Shown one piece after another: positions 8,964-18,007 of a stretch of 64,000 bases of DNA. How positions within the stretch are numbered: position 1 is the stretch's first letter; each line of letters begins with the position of its first letter. The stretch is from WHUA01 sp963711215 (lineage in GTDB: Bacteria; Pseudomonadota; Alphaproteobacteria; UBA8366): contig CAVQDH010000002.1 in the NCBI GenBank assembly GCA_963711215.1, forward strand, positions 186,001-250,000, written 5' to 3'. The notes under the pieces were generated by a model. That model searched no databases. It was given only the letters and a program-made list of their open reading frames with translations, and was not told the DNA's origin. A program made the position numbers and the translations under genes.

Positions 8964-10454
8964 ATGACGGAACTTTGCGATCTTTCGGCAACGGACCTTC
9001 GACGGATGATCGGCAGCAAGCGCATCTCGCCGGTCGAGCTTCTGGACAGCTGCATCGGGCGGATCGAAGCGACGGACCCACTGCTCAACGCCTTTGCCGT
9101 GCTCTGCCTCGACCAGGCCCGAGACGCGGCGAAGGCGGCGGAAGACGCAGTCATGCGCGGCGCCGCGCTCGGCCCGCTGCACGGCCTGCCGGCCGGCATG
9201 AAGGAGTCCTATCACGTCAAGGGCATGGCGACGACGCAGGGATTTCCGCCCTGGAAGGACCGCATCGCCGCGAAGGATGACTGCACGACCGCCGCGGTCC
9301 GAGACGCCGGCGCGGTCATCGTCGGCAAGACCAACATCCCGGAACTGCTGCAGGGGTTGGCGAGCCGCAACCGCCTGTTCGGCACGACGCGCAACGCATA
9401 CGATCCCGAGCGCTCGTCGCTCGGCTCTTCCGGCGGCTCCGGCGTGGCGGTCTCGGCCTCGATGGTGCCGCTGGCAAGCGGGTCGGACACCGGCGGCAGC
9501 ATCCGCGGTCCCGCTTCGGCGAACGGGATCTGCGGCTTGCGTCCGACGCCGGGGCTGGTGGCGCATGACGATCACATCCACGCGTTCAGCCCGTCCAGCG
9601 TGCGCGGCCCGATGGCGCGCAGCGTCGAGGATACCCGGCTTTTCCTCGCCGGCATGGTGGAAGGCGACGGCCCCGATCCGTACCGGCACGCCGTCTCGGC
9701 GGACGAGGTGATGGCGGTTGCGCCGACGGACCTGCGCGATCTTCGCGTCGCGGTGTCCTGCGATCTCGGTTTCGTCAAGACGGACCCGGCAATGCGGGCG
9801 GCCTTCGAGGACAAGATCGGCCGGATCGAGCGGCTGTTCGGCAAGGTCGAGCGCCGCGACCCGCCGCTCGGCGAGATCAACCGGGCCTACTGGATCCTGC
9901 GGCCGTTGAAATTCTTTCCGGGCCTGGTGGAGATGTACAAGCAGGATCCGCCCAGCGTCACGGAGTACAAGCGGGTGGATTTCCGCCGCGCCTTCGCCGA
10001 GAAGGTCGAGGACGTGGCCTGGGCCATGGCCGAGCAGACGCGGGTCTTCCGGGCGCTGCACGCCTTCTACAAGGACTTCGACCTCATAATCACGCCGGGC
10101 CTGTCGCAATTGCCGCTGACGCTTGCCGAGATCGACCGGCGCGAGCAGGCGATGCGGGCGGAGAACGACCGGTTCAAGCCCGACGAATACGACTTTTCGG
10201 CCGATGCGGGGCGCGGCACGGTCAACGCCGCCTTCACCTTGACGGCGCATCCGGTGCTGACGGTGCCGGCGGGGCGCGGACCGGCGGGCATGCCGTTCGG
10301 GTTCAACCTCGTCGGGCGGTTCCGGGGCGATCTGGCGCTGCTCTCGATCGGCCTCGCCCTCGAAAGCTTCATGGCCGAGGAGGCGGAGCTTGCGCGGCCG
10401 CTTCCCGATATCGCGGCGCTGTCGCGCGGGGCGGCACGCACGGCCGCCGAGTAA
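8964..10454 (+). CDS. Amidase, amidase-signature family
   Basis: A 496-residue amidase-signature enzyme that hydrolyses an amide bond through a Ser-cisSer-Lys triad. The triad is intact: K80 in GLPAGMKES, cis-Ser S155 in LGSSGGSG and nucleophile S179 in SDTGGSIRG, with the canonical 24-residue spacing between the two serines. ATG 8964 follows GGAGGC; an open frame further upstream lacks a good start. The C-terminal half is normal in length for the family. It stands next to a convergent MoaD/ThiS-like gene. Family members act on aryl, aliphatic or urethane amides; the substrate cannot be told. Confidence 0.92.
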   Translation: MTELCDLSATDLRRMIGSKRISPVELLDSCIGRIEATDPLLNAFAVLCLDQARDAAKAAEDAVMRGAALGPLHGLPAGMKESYHVKGMATTQGFPPWKDRIAAKDDCTTAAVRDAGAVIVGKTNIPELLQGLASRNRLFGTTRNAYDPERSSLGSSGGSGVAVSASMVPLASGSDTGGSIRGPASANGICGLRPTPGLVAHDDHIHAFSPSSVRGPMARSVEDTRLFLAGMVEGDGPDPYRHAVSADEVMAVAPTDLRDLRVAVSCDLGFVKTDPAMRAAFEDKIGRIERLFGKVERRDPPLGEINRAYWILRPLKFFPGLVEMYKQDPPSVTEYKRVDFRRAFAEKVEDVAWAMAEQTRVFRALHAFYKDFDLIITPGLSQLPLTLAEIDRREQAMRAENDRFKPDEYDFSADAGRGTVNAAFTLTAHPVLTVPAGRGPAGMPFGFNLVGRFRGDLALLSIGLALESFMAEEAELARPLPDIAALSRGAARTAAE

Positions 10455-10470
10455 AACGTCCGGCCGCTTC

Positions 10471-10740
10471 CTAGCCGCCGGAAAGGGCCTGCATGACGAA
10501 GATCTCGTCGCGCGCCGATACCGGATCGGTCAGCGCCGCGCGGTCGGACACGGCGGCGTCGTTGATGAAGATGTTGACGTGCCGGCGGAGGCTGCCCTGG
10601 TCGTCCAGCAGGTAGGAGCGTAGCCGCGGGTTGCCCGCGAAGACGCTTTCCAGGACCGCTCGAACCGTGTCGCCGTCCGCGTCCGTCGCCGGACAGGCGA
10701 GATGGCGCTGCAGGTTTGCCGTGAAGCTGACGCGGGGCAT
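10471..10740 (-). CDS. MoaD/ThiS-family ubiquitin-like protein
   Basis: An 89-residue beta-grasp protein ending in the ALSGG motif. In this family the C-terminal Gly-Gly is adenylated and thiocarboxylated to deliver sulfur in molybdopterin, thiamin or other sulfur-transfer pathways. The VNIFINDAAVSDRAALTDPV stretch followed by EIFVMQALSGG is typical. The N-terminal half contains RHLACPATDADGDTVRAVLES, like sulfur-carrier relatives of unknown role that lack a pathway neighbour. No MoeB, MoaE or ThiG gene is adjacent, so the partner is unknown. Confidence 0.8.
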   Translation of the reverse strand: MPRVSFTANLQRHLACPATDADGDTVRAVLESVFAGNPRLRSYLLDDQGSLRRHVNIFINDAAVSDRAALTDPVSARDEIFVMQALSGG

Positions 10741-10834
10741 GGCAATCGTCCGTAACGGCCTCCTCGCGGGGAGGATGCCTCCGGCCATGCCAATGGGCAA
10801 CCACCGGGGCTTTATTTCGCTTCTCGCCGGGATT

Positions 10835-10966
10835 TCACGATTTCGTGATCTCACGAATTAACCATAAAATCGGTTCATGAATCGCGGAAATCCGCCAAAA
10901 ATTTTCTCTGCAGCCGCGCGCAGGGTTTCCCCGCCTGGCCCGTGTAACTCCCTGATGTCACGAATT
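10835..10966. promoter_or_regulatory. TCACGA-type repeats in a divergent promoter region
   Basis: The palindrome TCACGA-TT-TCGTGA lies at 10835-10848. The word TCACGAATT follows at 10851-10859 and again at 10958-10966, on the same strand. They sit between the divergent MoaD-like gene and the small secreted-protein gene, the second copy only about 20 bases before the latter's start. This arrangement suggests an operator for a dimeric regulator, but no matching regulator is identifiable. Confidence 0.4.
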
Positions 10967-10984
10967 CTCATGGAGGAGATAGCG

Positions 10985-11314
10985 ATGCGTGGCTTGTACA
11001 AGATGATTGCCGCCTGCGCGGTTGGAACCGCCCTTCTCGCGGCGCCGGCTTTCGCCGGGGATTCGACGCACCGGGTCGATACGCGCCAGGCGCTGCAGCG
11101 GGATCGTATCCAGCAGGGCGTGGCGTCCGGCGAGCTGACCCGGCACGAGACCCGCACCGCCGTCAGGGGCCAGCGCCATGTCGACCGCGTGGAAGACAGG
11201 GCCACGGCGGACGGCGTGGTCACCGCGAAGGAGCGCGCGCATCTCGAGTATGCGCAGGATCGTCAGAGCGCCCGGATCTATGACCTGAAGCACAACGACC
11301 GCACACGCGACTGA
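10985..11314 (+). CDS. Small secreted or periplasmic protein of unknown function
   Basis: A 109-residue protein with a clean signal peptide (MRGLYKMIAACAVGTALLAA, cleaved near PAFA-GD). The mature part is highly charged and alpha-helical. It has two related segments, RIQQGVASGELTRHET and RATADGVVTAKERAHLEY, each of the form G-x2-S/T-x-G-x-L/V-T-x3-E. Proteins with this pair of helix-turn-helix-like repeats are common in Alpha- and Gammaproteobacteria and remain uncharacterised. GGAGGAGA about 7 bases upstream supports the start. No function is claimed. Confidence 0.75.
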   Translation: MRGLYKMIAACAVGTALLAAPAFAGDSTHRVDTRQALQRDRIQQGVASGELTRHETRTAVRGQRHVDRVEDRATADGVVTAKERAHLEYAQDRQSARIYDLKHNDRTRD

Positions 11315-11517
11315 CGGCTTTGCAAGGACATCCCCGCCGGCTTCCGCCGATGGACCAGAAACGATGGCATTCACCCCGAAAATCAGCTTTCGAACGGTGC
11401 GCCATCCGGGCCCGAAAGGGCAGGTCCATCGACGGCGCCGGTGGCACGCCGATGGCGGGCGGTGTAATGCTGGCCTGATTGCGGCCGGACCGACGGACGC
11501 CCCGCGGGCAGCGGTGA

Positions 11518-12066
11518 ATGACTACGGATCTATCCGACGACGAATTGATGCGGCGGACGGGCAACGGCGATCGGGTCGCCTTCGGCGCCCTGGTCGAGCG
11601 CCATCTGCCACGCGTTTGCGCGATCGCGGCGCGGATGCTCGCAAGCGCGGCGGAAGCGGACGACGTCGGCCAGGAAGCTTTCCTGCGATGCTGGCAGAAG
11701 GCGCCGGGTTGGGAGCCGCTCGAGGGTGGCTCGGGCGCCGCCCGCTTTACCACCTGGCTTCATCGCGTCGTCCTCAACCTGTGCATCGATCGCCGGCGCC
11801 GCGCGGCGCCGATTGCGCTCGACGAAGCGCCGGATCTGCCGGACGGCGCACCGGATGCACTGGACGGGTTGGAGTCGAAGGAGTCCGCGGCGCGCGTACG
11901 CAGCGCCATCGGCGACCTGCCGGAGCGCCAGCGGGCCGCCTTGGTGCTTTGCTATTACGAGGGCATGAGCAATGGGGAGGCGGCGGAGGTGCTCGAGATG
12001 AGCGTCGGCGCGGTGGAGTCGCTGCTCGTCCGCGCACGCCGCACTTTACGCAAATCGCTGTCGTAG
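11518..12066 (+). CDS. ECF-type RNA polymerase sigma factor
   Basis: A 182-residue sigma-70 family factor containing only regions 2 and 4. Region 2 carries AFGALVERHLPRVCAIAARM and DDVGQEAFLRCWQ. Region 4 carries LPERQRAALVLCYYEGMSN and a helix-turn-helix in GEAAEVLEMSVGAVESLLVR. It likely directs transcription of its own operon, which continues into an anti-sigma-like membrane protein 17 bases downstream, then a metal-sensor-like protein and the DUF1800/DUF1501 pair. A sigma-54-like TGGCACG-N4-TGGC match at 11442-11457 lies upstream but is weaker than the one at 54588. Confidence 0.92.
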   Translation: MTTDLSDDELMRRTGNGDRVAFGALVERHLPRVCAIAARMLASAAEADDVGQEAFLRCWQKAPGWEPLEGGSGAARFTTWLHRVVLNLCIDRRRRAAPIALDEAPDLPDGAPDALDGLESKESAARVRSAIGDLPERQRAALVLCYYEGMSNGEAAEVLEMSVGAVESLLVRARRTLRKSLS

Positions 12067-12082
12067 AAGAACGAGGCGGAAG

Positions 12083-12550
12083 ATGAAGGATATGACGGTT
12101 ACGCCAAAACGGGTGAGAGAGATTATCGCGGCCTACGGCGCGGATGCCGCCCGCTGGCCCGCGGCGGAGCGCGCGGCGGCTCTGGCGATCGTTCGCGACG
12201 ACGCCGAGCTGTCGGCGCTCCTGCGGGACGCCGGGCGGCTGGATGCGGCGCTGGACAGTTTCGCGCCGCCGCTGCCGGTGGTGAATGCCGCTGATCTGGC
12301 CGGGCGGATCATGGCCTCCGCATCGCAGATCCCGGCGCGGCGCCGGCCGGATGAGGCATCGGTCCCGTTCTGGCGCTGGTTCGGCTGGCCGAAGCTGGCG
12401 GGACTGGCGATGGCCGGCGTGATCGGCTTCACGATCGGCTGGACCGGGCTCGATGCCCAGCTCGGAGAATGGATGGCGCCCGGCTCGACGATATCCGGGC
12501 CGGTCCTCGATGCGCCGGATGCCCTTCTGGATGGTGAGGTGTCATGGTGA
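12083..12550 (+). CDS. Single-pass membrane protein, putative anti-sigma factor
   Basis: A 155-residue protein with an N-terminal cytoplasmic helical part and one membrane helix (about 105-124). The segment AAYGADAARWPAAERAAAL recurs in alphaproteobacterial proteins encoded right after ECF sigma factors, which makes an anti-sigma role likely. No zinc-binding HxxxCxxC motif is present. It lies 17 bases after the sigma gene and overlaps the next gene by 7 bases, consistent with translational coupling. The anti-sigma role is inferred from topology and context only. Confidence 0.65.
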   Translation: MKDMTVTPKRVREIIAAYGADAARWPAAERAAALAIVRDDAELSALLRDAGRLDAALDSFAPPLPVVNAADLAGRIMASASQIPARRRPDEASVPFWRWFGWPKLAGLAMAGVIGFTIGWTGLDAQLGEWMAPGSTISGPVLDAPDALLDGEVSW

Positions 12551-13029
12551 CCTTGAACCTCGGCAGCGGGAAATGGGTTGCCGCGGCGCTGCTGGCGTCG
12601 CTGGCCTTGAATATCTTTCTCGGCGGCGTCTTCGCGGGCCGGCTTTTCAGCCCGGCGCCGCAGCGGATCGCCGCGAACGGCGTGCCGAACGACGAGCGCC
12701 CGATTCGCCGCTTCATCGCCGCCTTCACCGCCGGGCTCGACAATGCGGATCGCCGGACATTCGTCGCCGCTTTTGCGGGTCACGAGGCGGCGATGCGCGC
12801 GGCCGTGCGCGACGTACGGGCGGCGCGGCGCGAGGCTCTGGCGCGCATGCACGCCACGCCCTTCGACCGACATGCGCTCGACGACGCCTTGGCCGCGCTG
12901 CGCCAGAAGCAGGACGCGATGCAGAAGGCGCTGCAGACGGCGACCGCCGATGCGGTCGAGCGCTTGCCCGAAGACGCACGCAAACTGGTCGGCACGCCCA
13001 AGCGGCGGCCGCGGGAGGAACGCCGATGA
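12544..13029 (+). CDS. Periplasmic heavy-metal sensor-like protein (CpxP/ZraP type)
   Basis: A 161-residue protein with an N-terminal membrane anchor (about 10-31, with the family-typical ALNIFLGGVFAGR) and a long, Arg- and Ala-rich helical periplasmic part. It matches the periplasmic heavy-metal sensor family related to CpxP, Spy and ZraP, which senses envelope or metal stress. There are no Cys or His clusters, so true metal binding is doubtful. It overlaps the upstream gene by 7 bases and the downstream gene through an ATGA overlap, so it is firmly part of the sigma-factor operon. Confidence 0.72.
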   Translation: MVTLNLGSGKWVAAALLASLALNIFLGGVFAGRLFSPAPQRIAANGVPNDERPIRRFIAAFTAGLDNADRRTFVAAFAGHEAAMRAAVRDVRAARREALARMHATPFDRHALDDALAALRQKQDAMQKALQTATADAVERLPEDARKLVGTPKRRPREERR

Positions 13030-14367
13030 GCGCATCCGAAACCTTTATCGCGGTCAACCGGTTCGGTCTCGGCGCCCGGCGCGGCGAGCTCGACGACGCA
13101 AAGGGCGATCCGCGCGGCTGGGTCGAGCATCAGCTTTCATCCGGCGGCTCGATGCCGACCGCAGCTGGCGGCGCTACGCCCGAGCCGGGACGCGATTCGC
13201 GATCTTCTCGAGTTCCGGCGCCGGTTCAAGCAAGAGAAGGACGTGGCGAAGCAGAAGGAATTCCGCAAGAAGCTGCGCGAGACCTTCATCACGGAAGCCG
13301 GCGCGCGGACCCTGGCGCAGATCGACAGCCGCACGCCGGTGATCGAGCGGCTGGTCGCCTTCTGGTCCAATCATTTCACGGTTTCGGCGCGGAAGCCGCT
13401 CCTGGTCGGCGTCGTCGGCGCGTATGAGCGGGAAGCGATCCGGCCGTATGTGACGGGGCGGTTCCACGACATGCTGATGGCGGTGATGCGCCATCCGGCG
13501 ATGCTGACCTATCTCGACAACGTCCAGTCGATCGGGCCGAACTCGCGGGCCGGGCGCCGGCGCGACAAGGGGCTCAACGAGAATCTCGGGCGGGAAGCGC
13601 TCGAGCTTCACACGCTGGGCGTCGACGGCGGCTACACCCAGGCGGACGTGCGCGAATTCGCCCGCATGCTGACGGGCTGGTCGATCGGCCGGCTGAACGG
13701 CGGCGACGCCGGGGAATTCGCCTTCTATCCGGCGATGCATGACCCCGGGCCGAAGACGCTGCTCGGCCGGCGCTACGAAGAGGGCGGGATCAAGGAAGCC
13801 GAGACGGCGCTCGCCGTGCTGGCCCGGCATCCCGCGACGGCGCACCACATCGCGCTCAAGCTCGCGCGGCATTTCGTGGCGGACCAGCCGCCGCCGGCGC
13901 TGGTGACGAAGCTGGCGCGGACCTTCCTCGACACCGACGGCGACCTGCGCGCGATGACGATCGCGATCCTGCGCGCGCCGGAAACCTGGGCGGCCCCCTT
14001 GCCCAAGGTGAAGACGCCGAACGAGTTCCTCGTGTCGGCCTTGCGGGTCACCGGGTTCGAGGGCGAGACGAAGAAGCTGGTCGGCGGGCTTCGCCTGCTC
14101 GGCCAGATGCCGTTCACCGCGCCGTCGCCGGCCGGCTGGCCCGACCAGGGGACGAAATGGGTCAGCGCCGAAGCCCTGCTGCAACGCGCCGAGTTCGCCA
14201 TGGCGCTGGGCCGCCGCATCGGCGGCCGCCTGGCGCCGGACGCGCTGCTGGACGAGTCGATCCTGCCGGTGGCCTCGAGCGCCACGCGCGCGGCGGTGCA
14301 ACGGGCGCCGTCGCGGGTCGAGGCGGTCGCCACTTTGTTTGCAAGCCCCGAATTCCAGAGGAGATAG
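13026..14367 (+). CDS. DUF1800 domain protein (one frameshift)
   Basis: The N-terminus starts at ATG 13026, overlapping the previous stop, and reads MSASETFIAVNRFGLGARRG, the family-typical beginning. After SSGGSMP the frame changes near 13158; dropping one base there continues as PQLAALRPSRDAIRDLLEFR and then runs intact to 14367. The corrected protein is about 446 residues. The signature region includes LVAFWSNHFTVSA, DMLMAVMRHPAMLTYLDN and ENLGREALELHTLGVDGG. DUF1800 proteins are of unknown function and are nearly always paired with a DUF1501 protein, as here with a 2-base gap. The frameshift is probably a sequencing error. Confidence 0.88.
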
Positions 14368-14369
14368 GC

Positions 14370-15590
14370 ATGATCACGCGTCGCGTTCTGCTGGCCCGCA
14401 TCGGTGCGGGCGCGCTGCCGGTCCTGGTATTGCCGGGTCTTTCCGCTGCCTTCGCCGCGGCGCCGACCGATCGCCGCCTGGTCGTCGTCGTGCTGCGCGG
14501 TGCGCTTGACGGGCTGGCCGCGGTGCCGCCCTACGGCGACCCGAATTATCGGGAGATTCGCGGCGCGTTGGCGTTCCCGGAGCCGGGAACGGCCGACGGC
14601 GTGCTCGACCTCGACGGGCGTTTCGGGCTGCACCCGTCGCTGAAGCCGCTGCACGCGATGTACAAGCGGCGCGAGCTGATCGTCTGCCACGCGGTGGCGA
14701 CGCCCTATCGCAGCCGATCGCATTTCGACGGCCAGGACGTGCTGGAAAACGGCGCCACCTCGGCGCATGGCGCCGAGGACGGCTGGCTCAACCGCACGCT
14801 GGCGCTCTATGGCAGCAAGGAAAAAGGCGCGGGCCTCGCGGTCGGCCAGTCGGTGCCGCTGATCCTGCGCGGCGACGTGCCGGTCAGCGCCTGGGCGCCC
14901 CGCACCTTGCCGCGCGTGCAGGACGATTTCCTCGTCCGGCTCGGCGCGCTTTACCGCTCGGACAAGCTGCTAGGGCCGGCCTTTACCGAGGTGACGCGCG
15001 CCCAGGCGATGGGCGACGAGGTCGCCCGCGATGACGCGAAGATGGGCGGCGGCAAGCAGCAGATTCGCGGCGCGAAGGCGCTGCCGGCCCTGATGAGCGC
15101 GGTCGGCAAGCTGCTGGCGGACCCCAATGGACCGCGGATTGCCGCGCTCGACGCGACCGGCTGGGATACGCATGCCAACCAGGGGCTCTTGACCGGTCCG
15201 CTCGCCAACAACCTGGCGGCGCTGGCCGAGGGGCTCGACGGCCTGCGCAGCGGCCTCGGCCCGGTGTGGAACAAGACCGCCGTGCTCGTCGCGACCGAGT
15301 TCGGACGGACGGTACGGCCGAACGGCACCGGCGGCACCGATCATGGCACCGCCGGCATCGCGTTCTTGCTCGGCGGCGGGGTCGCCGGCGGGCGCGTCGC
15401 GACCCGCTGGCCGGGGCTTTCGGAGGCGGCGCTGTTCGAGGGGCGGGACCTGGCGCCCACGGCCGACATCCGCGGGCTGTTCAAGGCGGCTTTGACCGAT
15501 CACCTTGGATTGCCGGATGCGGAAGTCGCCCGCCATGTCTTCCCGGACAGCCAGAATGCCCCCCGCCTGCGCGAGGTGTTCCGCGCCTGA
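14370..15590 (+). CDS. DUF1501 domain protein, Tat-type signal
   Basis: A 406-residue protein starting MITRRVLLARIGAGALPVLV, a twin-arginine-like leader with the RR pair followed by a hydrophobic stretch and an AFAAA cleavage site. The body belongs to the DUF1501 family, related to the alkaline phosphatase/sulfatase superfamily, with DTHANQG and GTGGTDHGTAGIAFLLGGGV as conserved segments. It partners the upstream DUF1800 gene, from which it is separated by two bases. Such pairs are thought to act in the envelope, but no activity has been established. Confidence 0.9.
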   Translation: MITRRVLLARIGAGALPVLVLPGLSAAFAAAPTDRRLVVVVLRGALDGLAAVPPYGDPNYREIRGALAFPEPGTADGVLDLDGRFGLHPSLKPLHAMYKRRELIVCHAVATPYRSRSHFDGQDVLENGATSAHGAEDGWLNRTLALYGSKEKGAGLAVGQSVPLILRGDVPVSAWAPRTLPRVQDDFLVRLGALYRSDKLLGPAFTEVTRAQAMGDEVARDDAKMGGGKQQIRGAKALPALMSAVGKLLADPNGPRIAALDATGWDTHANQGLLTGPLANNLAALAEGLDGLRSGLGPVWNKTAVLVATEFGRTVRPNGTGGTDHGTAGIAFLLGGGVAGGRVATRWPGLSEAALFEGRDLAPTADIRGLFKAALTDHLGLPDAEVARHVFPDSQNAPRLREVFRA

Positions 15591-15678
15591 CCGCCCCCGC
15601 TGCCCCCGCTTGGCCGTGTCGGCTGGCTTCGTGCTACGCTCGGGCATCGGCAGAGGCATGGCAGGAGGATCAGGCGCG

Positions 15679-16479
15679 ATGGACAGGACGCGGAACGCGG
15701 TGCTCGACAAGCTGCGGGCGGGCGAGGTGGTGCTCGGCTTCTCCGTCCGGATGGTGCGGTCGGGCGAGATCGCCAAGATCGCCAAGGCCTGCGACCATGA
15801 CTGGGTCTTCATCGACATGGAGCATGCGCCGCTGACGCTCGAGACGGCGGTCGAGATTTCCATCGCCGCGCTCGACACCGGCATCACGCCGATCGTCCGC
15901 GTTCCGGGCCATGAAGCCTTCCATATCTCGCGCGTGCTCGACGGCGGCGCGATGGGCGTCGTCGTGCCGCATGTCAACAATGCGGAGGAAGCGCGACGGG
16001 CGGTCGACGCCTGCCGCTATCCGCCGGTCGGTCACCGCTCGGTCATGGGCGGCTACGCGCAGCTCGGCTTCGAAACCGTGCCGATCAAGGAAGCGGCGGC
16101 GTTCATGAACGAGAACACATTGCTCGCCGTGATGATCGAGACGCCGGAAGCCGTCGAGAATGTCGAGGAAATCGCGGCGGTCGACGGCATCGACATCGTC
16201 TATATCGGCAGCAACGACCTTCTGGCCGAGATGGGCATGCACGGCCAGTTCGAGTGCGAGGCGCTGGAAAAGGCCGCCCGCCGCGTCATCGCCGCCGCCC
16301 GCGCCAACGGCAAGTTCGCCGGCGTCGGCGGCATCCGCGGCGCGGCGATGGCGGAAAAATACGTCGGCCTCGGCTCGCAGTTCCTTACCACGCATAGCGA
16401 CCTAGCCTTCATGATGGAAGCGGCGTCGGCGCGCGCCAAGCTGCTGCGCGGCGCGGTCAAGAAGGCGCGGGAGAAATAG
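15679..16479 (+). CDS. HpcH/HpaI aldolase/citrate lyase family protein
   Basis: A 266-residue class II pyruvate aldolase-type TIM barrel. These enzymes cleave or form 2-keto-3-deoxy or 4-hydroxy-2-oxo acids with a divalent metal. The metal-binding acidic motif is in VMIETPEAVENVEEI, and the substrate-contact segment is FIDMEHAPL. The C-terminal GVGGIRGAA and QFLTTHSDLAFM complete the pattern. AGGAGG 11 bases upstream fixes ATG 15679. It is convergent with the SDR gene. The natural substrate is unknown. Confidence 0.9.
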   Translation: MDRTRNAVLDKLRAGEVVLGFSVRMVRSGEIAKIAKACDHDWVFIDMEHAPLTLETAVEISIAALDTGITPIVRVPGHEAFHISRVLDGGAMGVVVPHVNNAEEARRAVDACRYPPVGHRSVMGGYAQLGFETVPIKEAAAFMNENTLLAVMIETPEAVENVEEIAAVDGIDIVYIGSNDLLAEMGMHGQFECEALEKAARRVIAAARANGKFAGVGGIRGAAMAEKYVGLGSQFLTTHSDLAFMMEAASARAKLLRGAVKKAREK

Positions 16480-16485
16480 CCGTCT

Positions 16486-17239
16486 TTAATAGGTCGCGCG
16501 GCCGCCGGAGATGTCGAATACGGCGCCGGTGGTGAAGCTGTTCTCGCGCGAGACGATCCAGGCAATCAGCGCCGCGATCTCGTCCACCTCGACGAAGCGG
16601 TTGCGCGGAATTTTCGACAGCATGTACTGGATATGCTCTTCGGTCATCTGATCGAAGATGCGCGTGCGCGCGGCGGCCGGCGTCACGCAGTTGACCGCAA
16701 TGTCGTAGCCGGCGAGCTCCTTGCCGAGCGACTTCGTCAGCGCGATGACCCCGCCCTTGGATGCGCTGTAGGCGGCGGCATTCGGGTTGCCTTCCTTGCC
16801 GGCGATCGACGCGATATTGCAGATCCGGCCGTAGCCGCGCGTCTTCATACCGGGAACGACGGCGCGGTTGACGTAAAACGTGCCGTTGAGGTTGATGGCG
16901 ATCACCCGGTTCCATTCGTCGATGGGATAGGCATCGACGGTCGCATTCAGGCCGGCGATGCCGGCGCTGTTCACCACGATATCGACGGGGCCGATCTCCT
17001 TCTCCGTCTTCGCCAGCGCTTGCTCGATGGCGGCCGGGTCGGCGACGTCGACGGCGAAGCCGGCCGCCGTGCCGATTTCGCTTAGCGCCTTTGCGGCTTT
17101 CGACGGCGAGCGGGCCGTCCATGTCCCAGAGCGCGACCCGCGCGCCCGAACGGCAGAGGCGCTCCGCCACGGCGTAGCCGATACCCTGGGCACCGCCCGT
17201 GACGACGGCGCTCTGTCCGTTCAGGTCGATCGCATTCAT
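16486..17239 (-). CDS. SDR family NAD(P)-dependent oxidoreductase (one frameshift)
   Basis: A classical short-chain dehydrogenase of about 250 residues. The cofactor motif is VVTGGAQGIGYAVAE (about 12-26), followed by NSAGIAG and the catalytic pair in AAYSASKGG (Tyr-x3-Lys) preceded by NIASIAGKEG (Ser). The frame breaks after PLAVES; dropping one T from the TTT at 17098-17100 (an A in the coding strand) rejoins it to AAKALSEIGTAAGF. The residual pattern is that of gluconate or 3-oxoacyl-ACP-type reductases, but the substrate is unknown. It shares its strand with the GST gene upstream. The break looks like a homopolymer error. Confidence 0.88.
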
Positions 17240-17265
17240 TCCGGCGTTTTCCCCTCCGGCCGGGC

Positions 17266-17868
17266 TTAGAAGATCGGCTTCGTCTCCGCCATGGCGGGCC
17301 GCTTCATCATCTTCTCGAACCAGGCAGCGAGCTTCGGCCGGCCTTTGCGCCAGTCATCGTCCGCATGGCGCCAGTCCGCATAGCCGAGGGAGGCGACCGC
17401 CGAGATGCTGCCCATGTGAACCTTGTCCTCGTATTTCGGCAGCAGCTTCTCCAATCGTCATAGGCGCGCTGGGCGCGCGCGGCTTCCTTCTTGATCTCGC
17501 CCGGCGATTGCTCGCTCTTGTCGCGGCGCTTCTCATGCGAGCGATGGAACAGCGAGTCCATCAGCAGGGAGGCGACGCCCTCGACCTGGAAGGCGATCTC
17601 GCGCTCCTTCTTGTCCTTCGGGATACAGCTTGCCGCCGGACTGCTCGTCGAGATAGCGCGAGATGATCAGCGATTCGATGATGAAGGAGCCGTCGTCGGT
17701 CAGCAGCGCCGGTACCTTCGCGCCGGGGCCGTATTCCAGCAAGATCTTCACCCGCGTGTCGGGATCGGCGAGGTTCACTTCCTCGACCTTGCCGGTCAAT
17801 CCCGCCTCGCGGATCGCCATGCGCGGACGCCGCGCATAGGGCGAATTGCCACTGTAGAACAGCTTCAT
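17266..17868 (-). CDS. Glutathione S-transferase family protein (two frameshifts)
   Basis: The N-terminal thioredoxin-like domain is clear: MKLFYSGNSPYARRPRMAIR and GAKVPALLTDDGSFIIESL, with the cis-Pro (VPAL) and the ES glutathione contact. The frame breaks near 17620 (a GGG run, extra base) and again near 17451 (missing base). After correction the protein is about 200 residues, with a helical C-terminal domain reading MDSLFHRSHEKRRDK and later SISAVASLGYADWRHAD. Members conjugate or reduce electrophiles with glutathione in the cytosol. The two breaks cancel in length, as expected for random indel errors. Confidence 0.85.
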
Positions 17869-18007
17869 GGGGTGCTCTCTCCTGGTTTATCTGTGCGGCA
17901 TAACAATCTGCCGGCATGTCGACAAAATACGCCAAGCGCCGAATGCCGCCAAATCAGGCAGCGGCGCTGGGGGTGCCCTTCAGCGTGACACCATAAGAGA
18001 CGATGCT

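Noticed and set aside
11442..11457. TGGCACG-N4-TGGC, a sigma-54-like sequence upstream of the ECF sigma gene.
   Set aside because: The -12 word differs more from consensus than the 54588 site, and ECF operons are usually autoregulated by another promoter type; kept only as a note.
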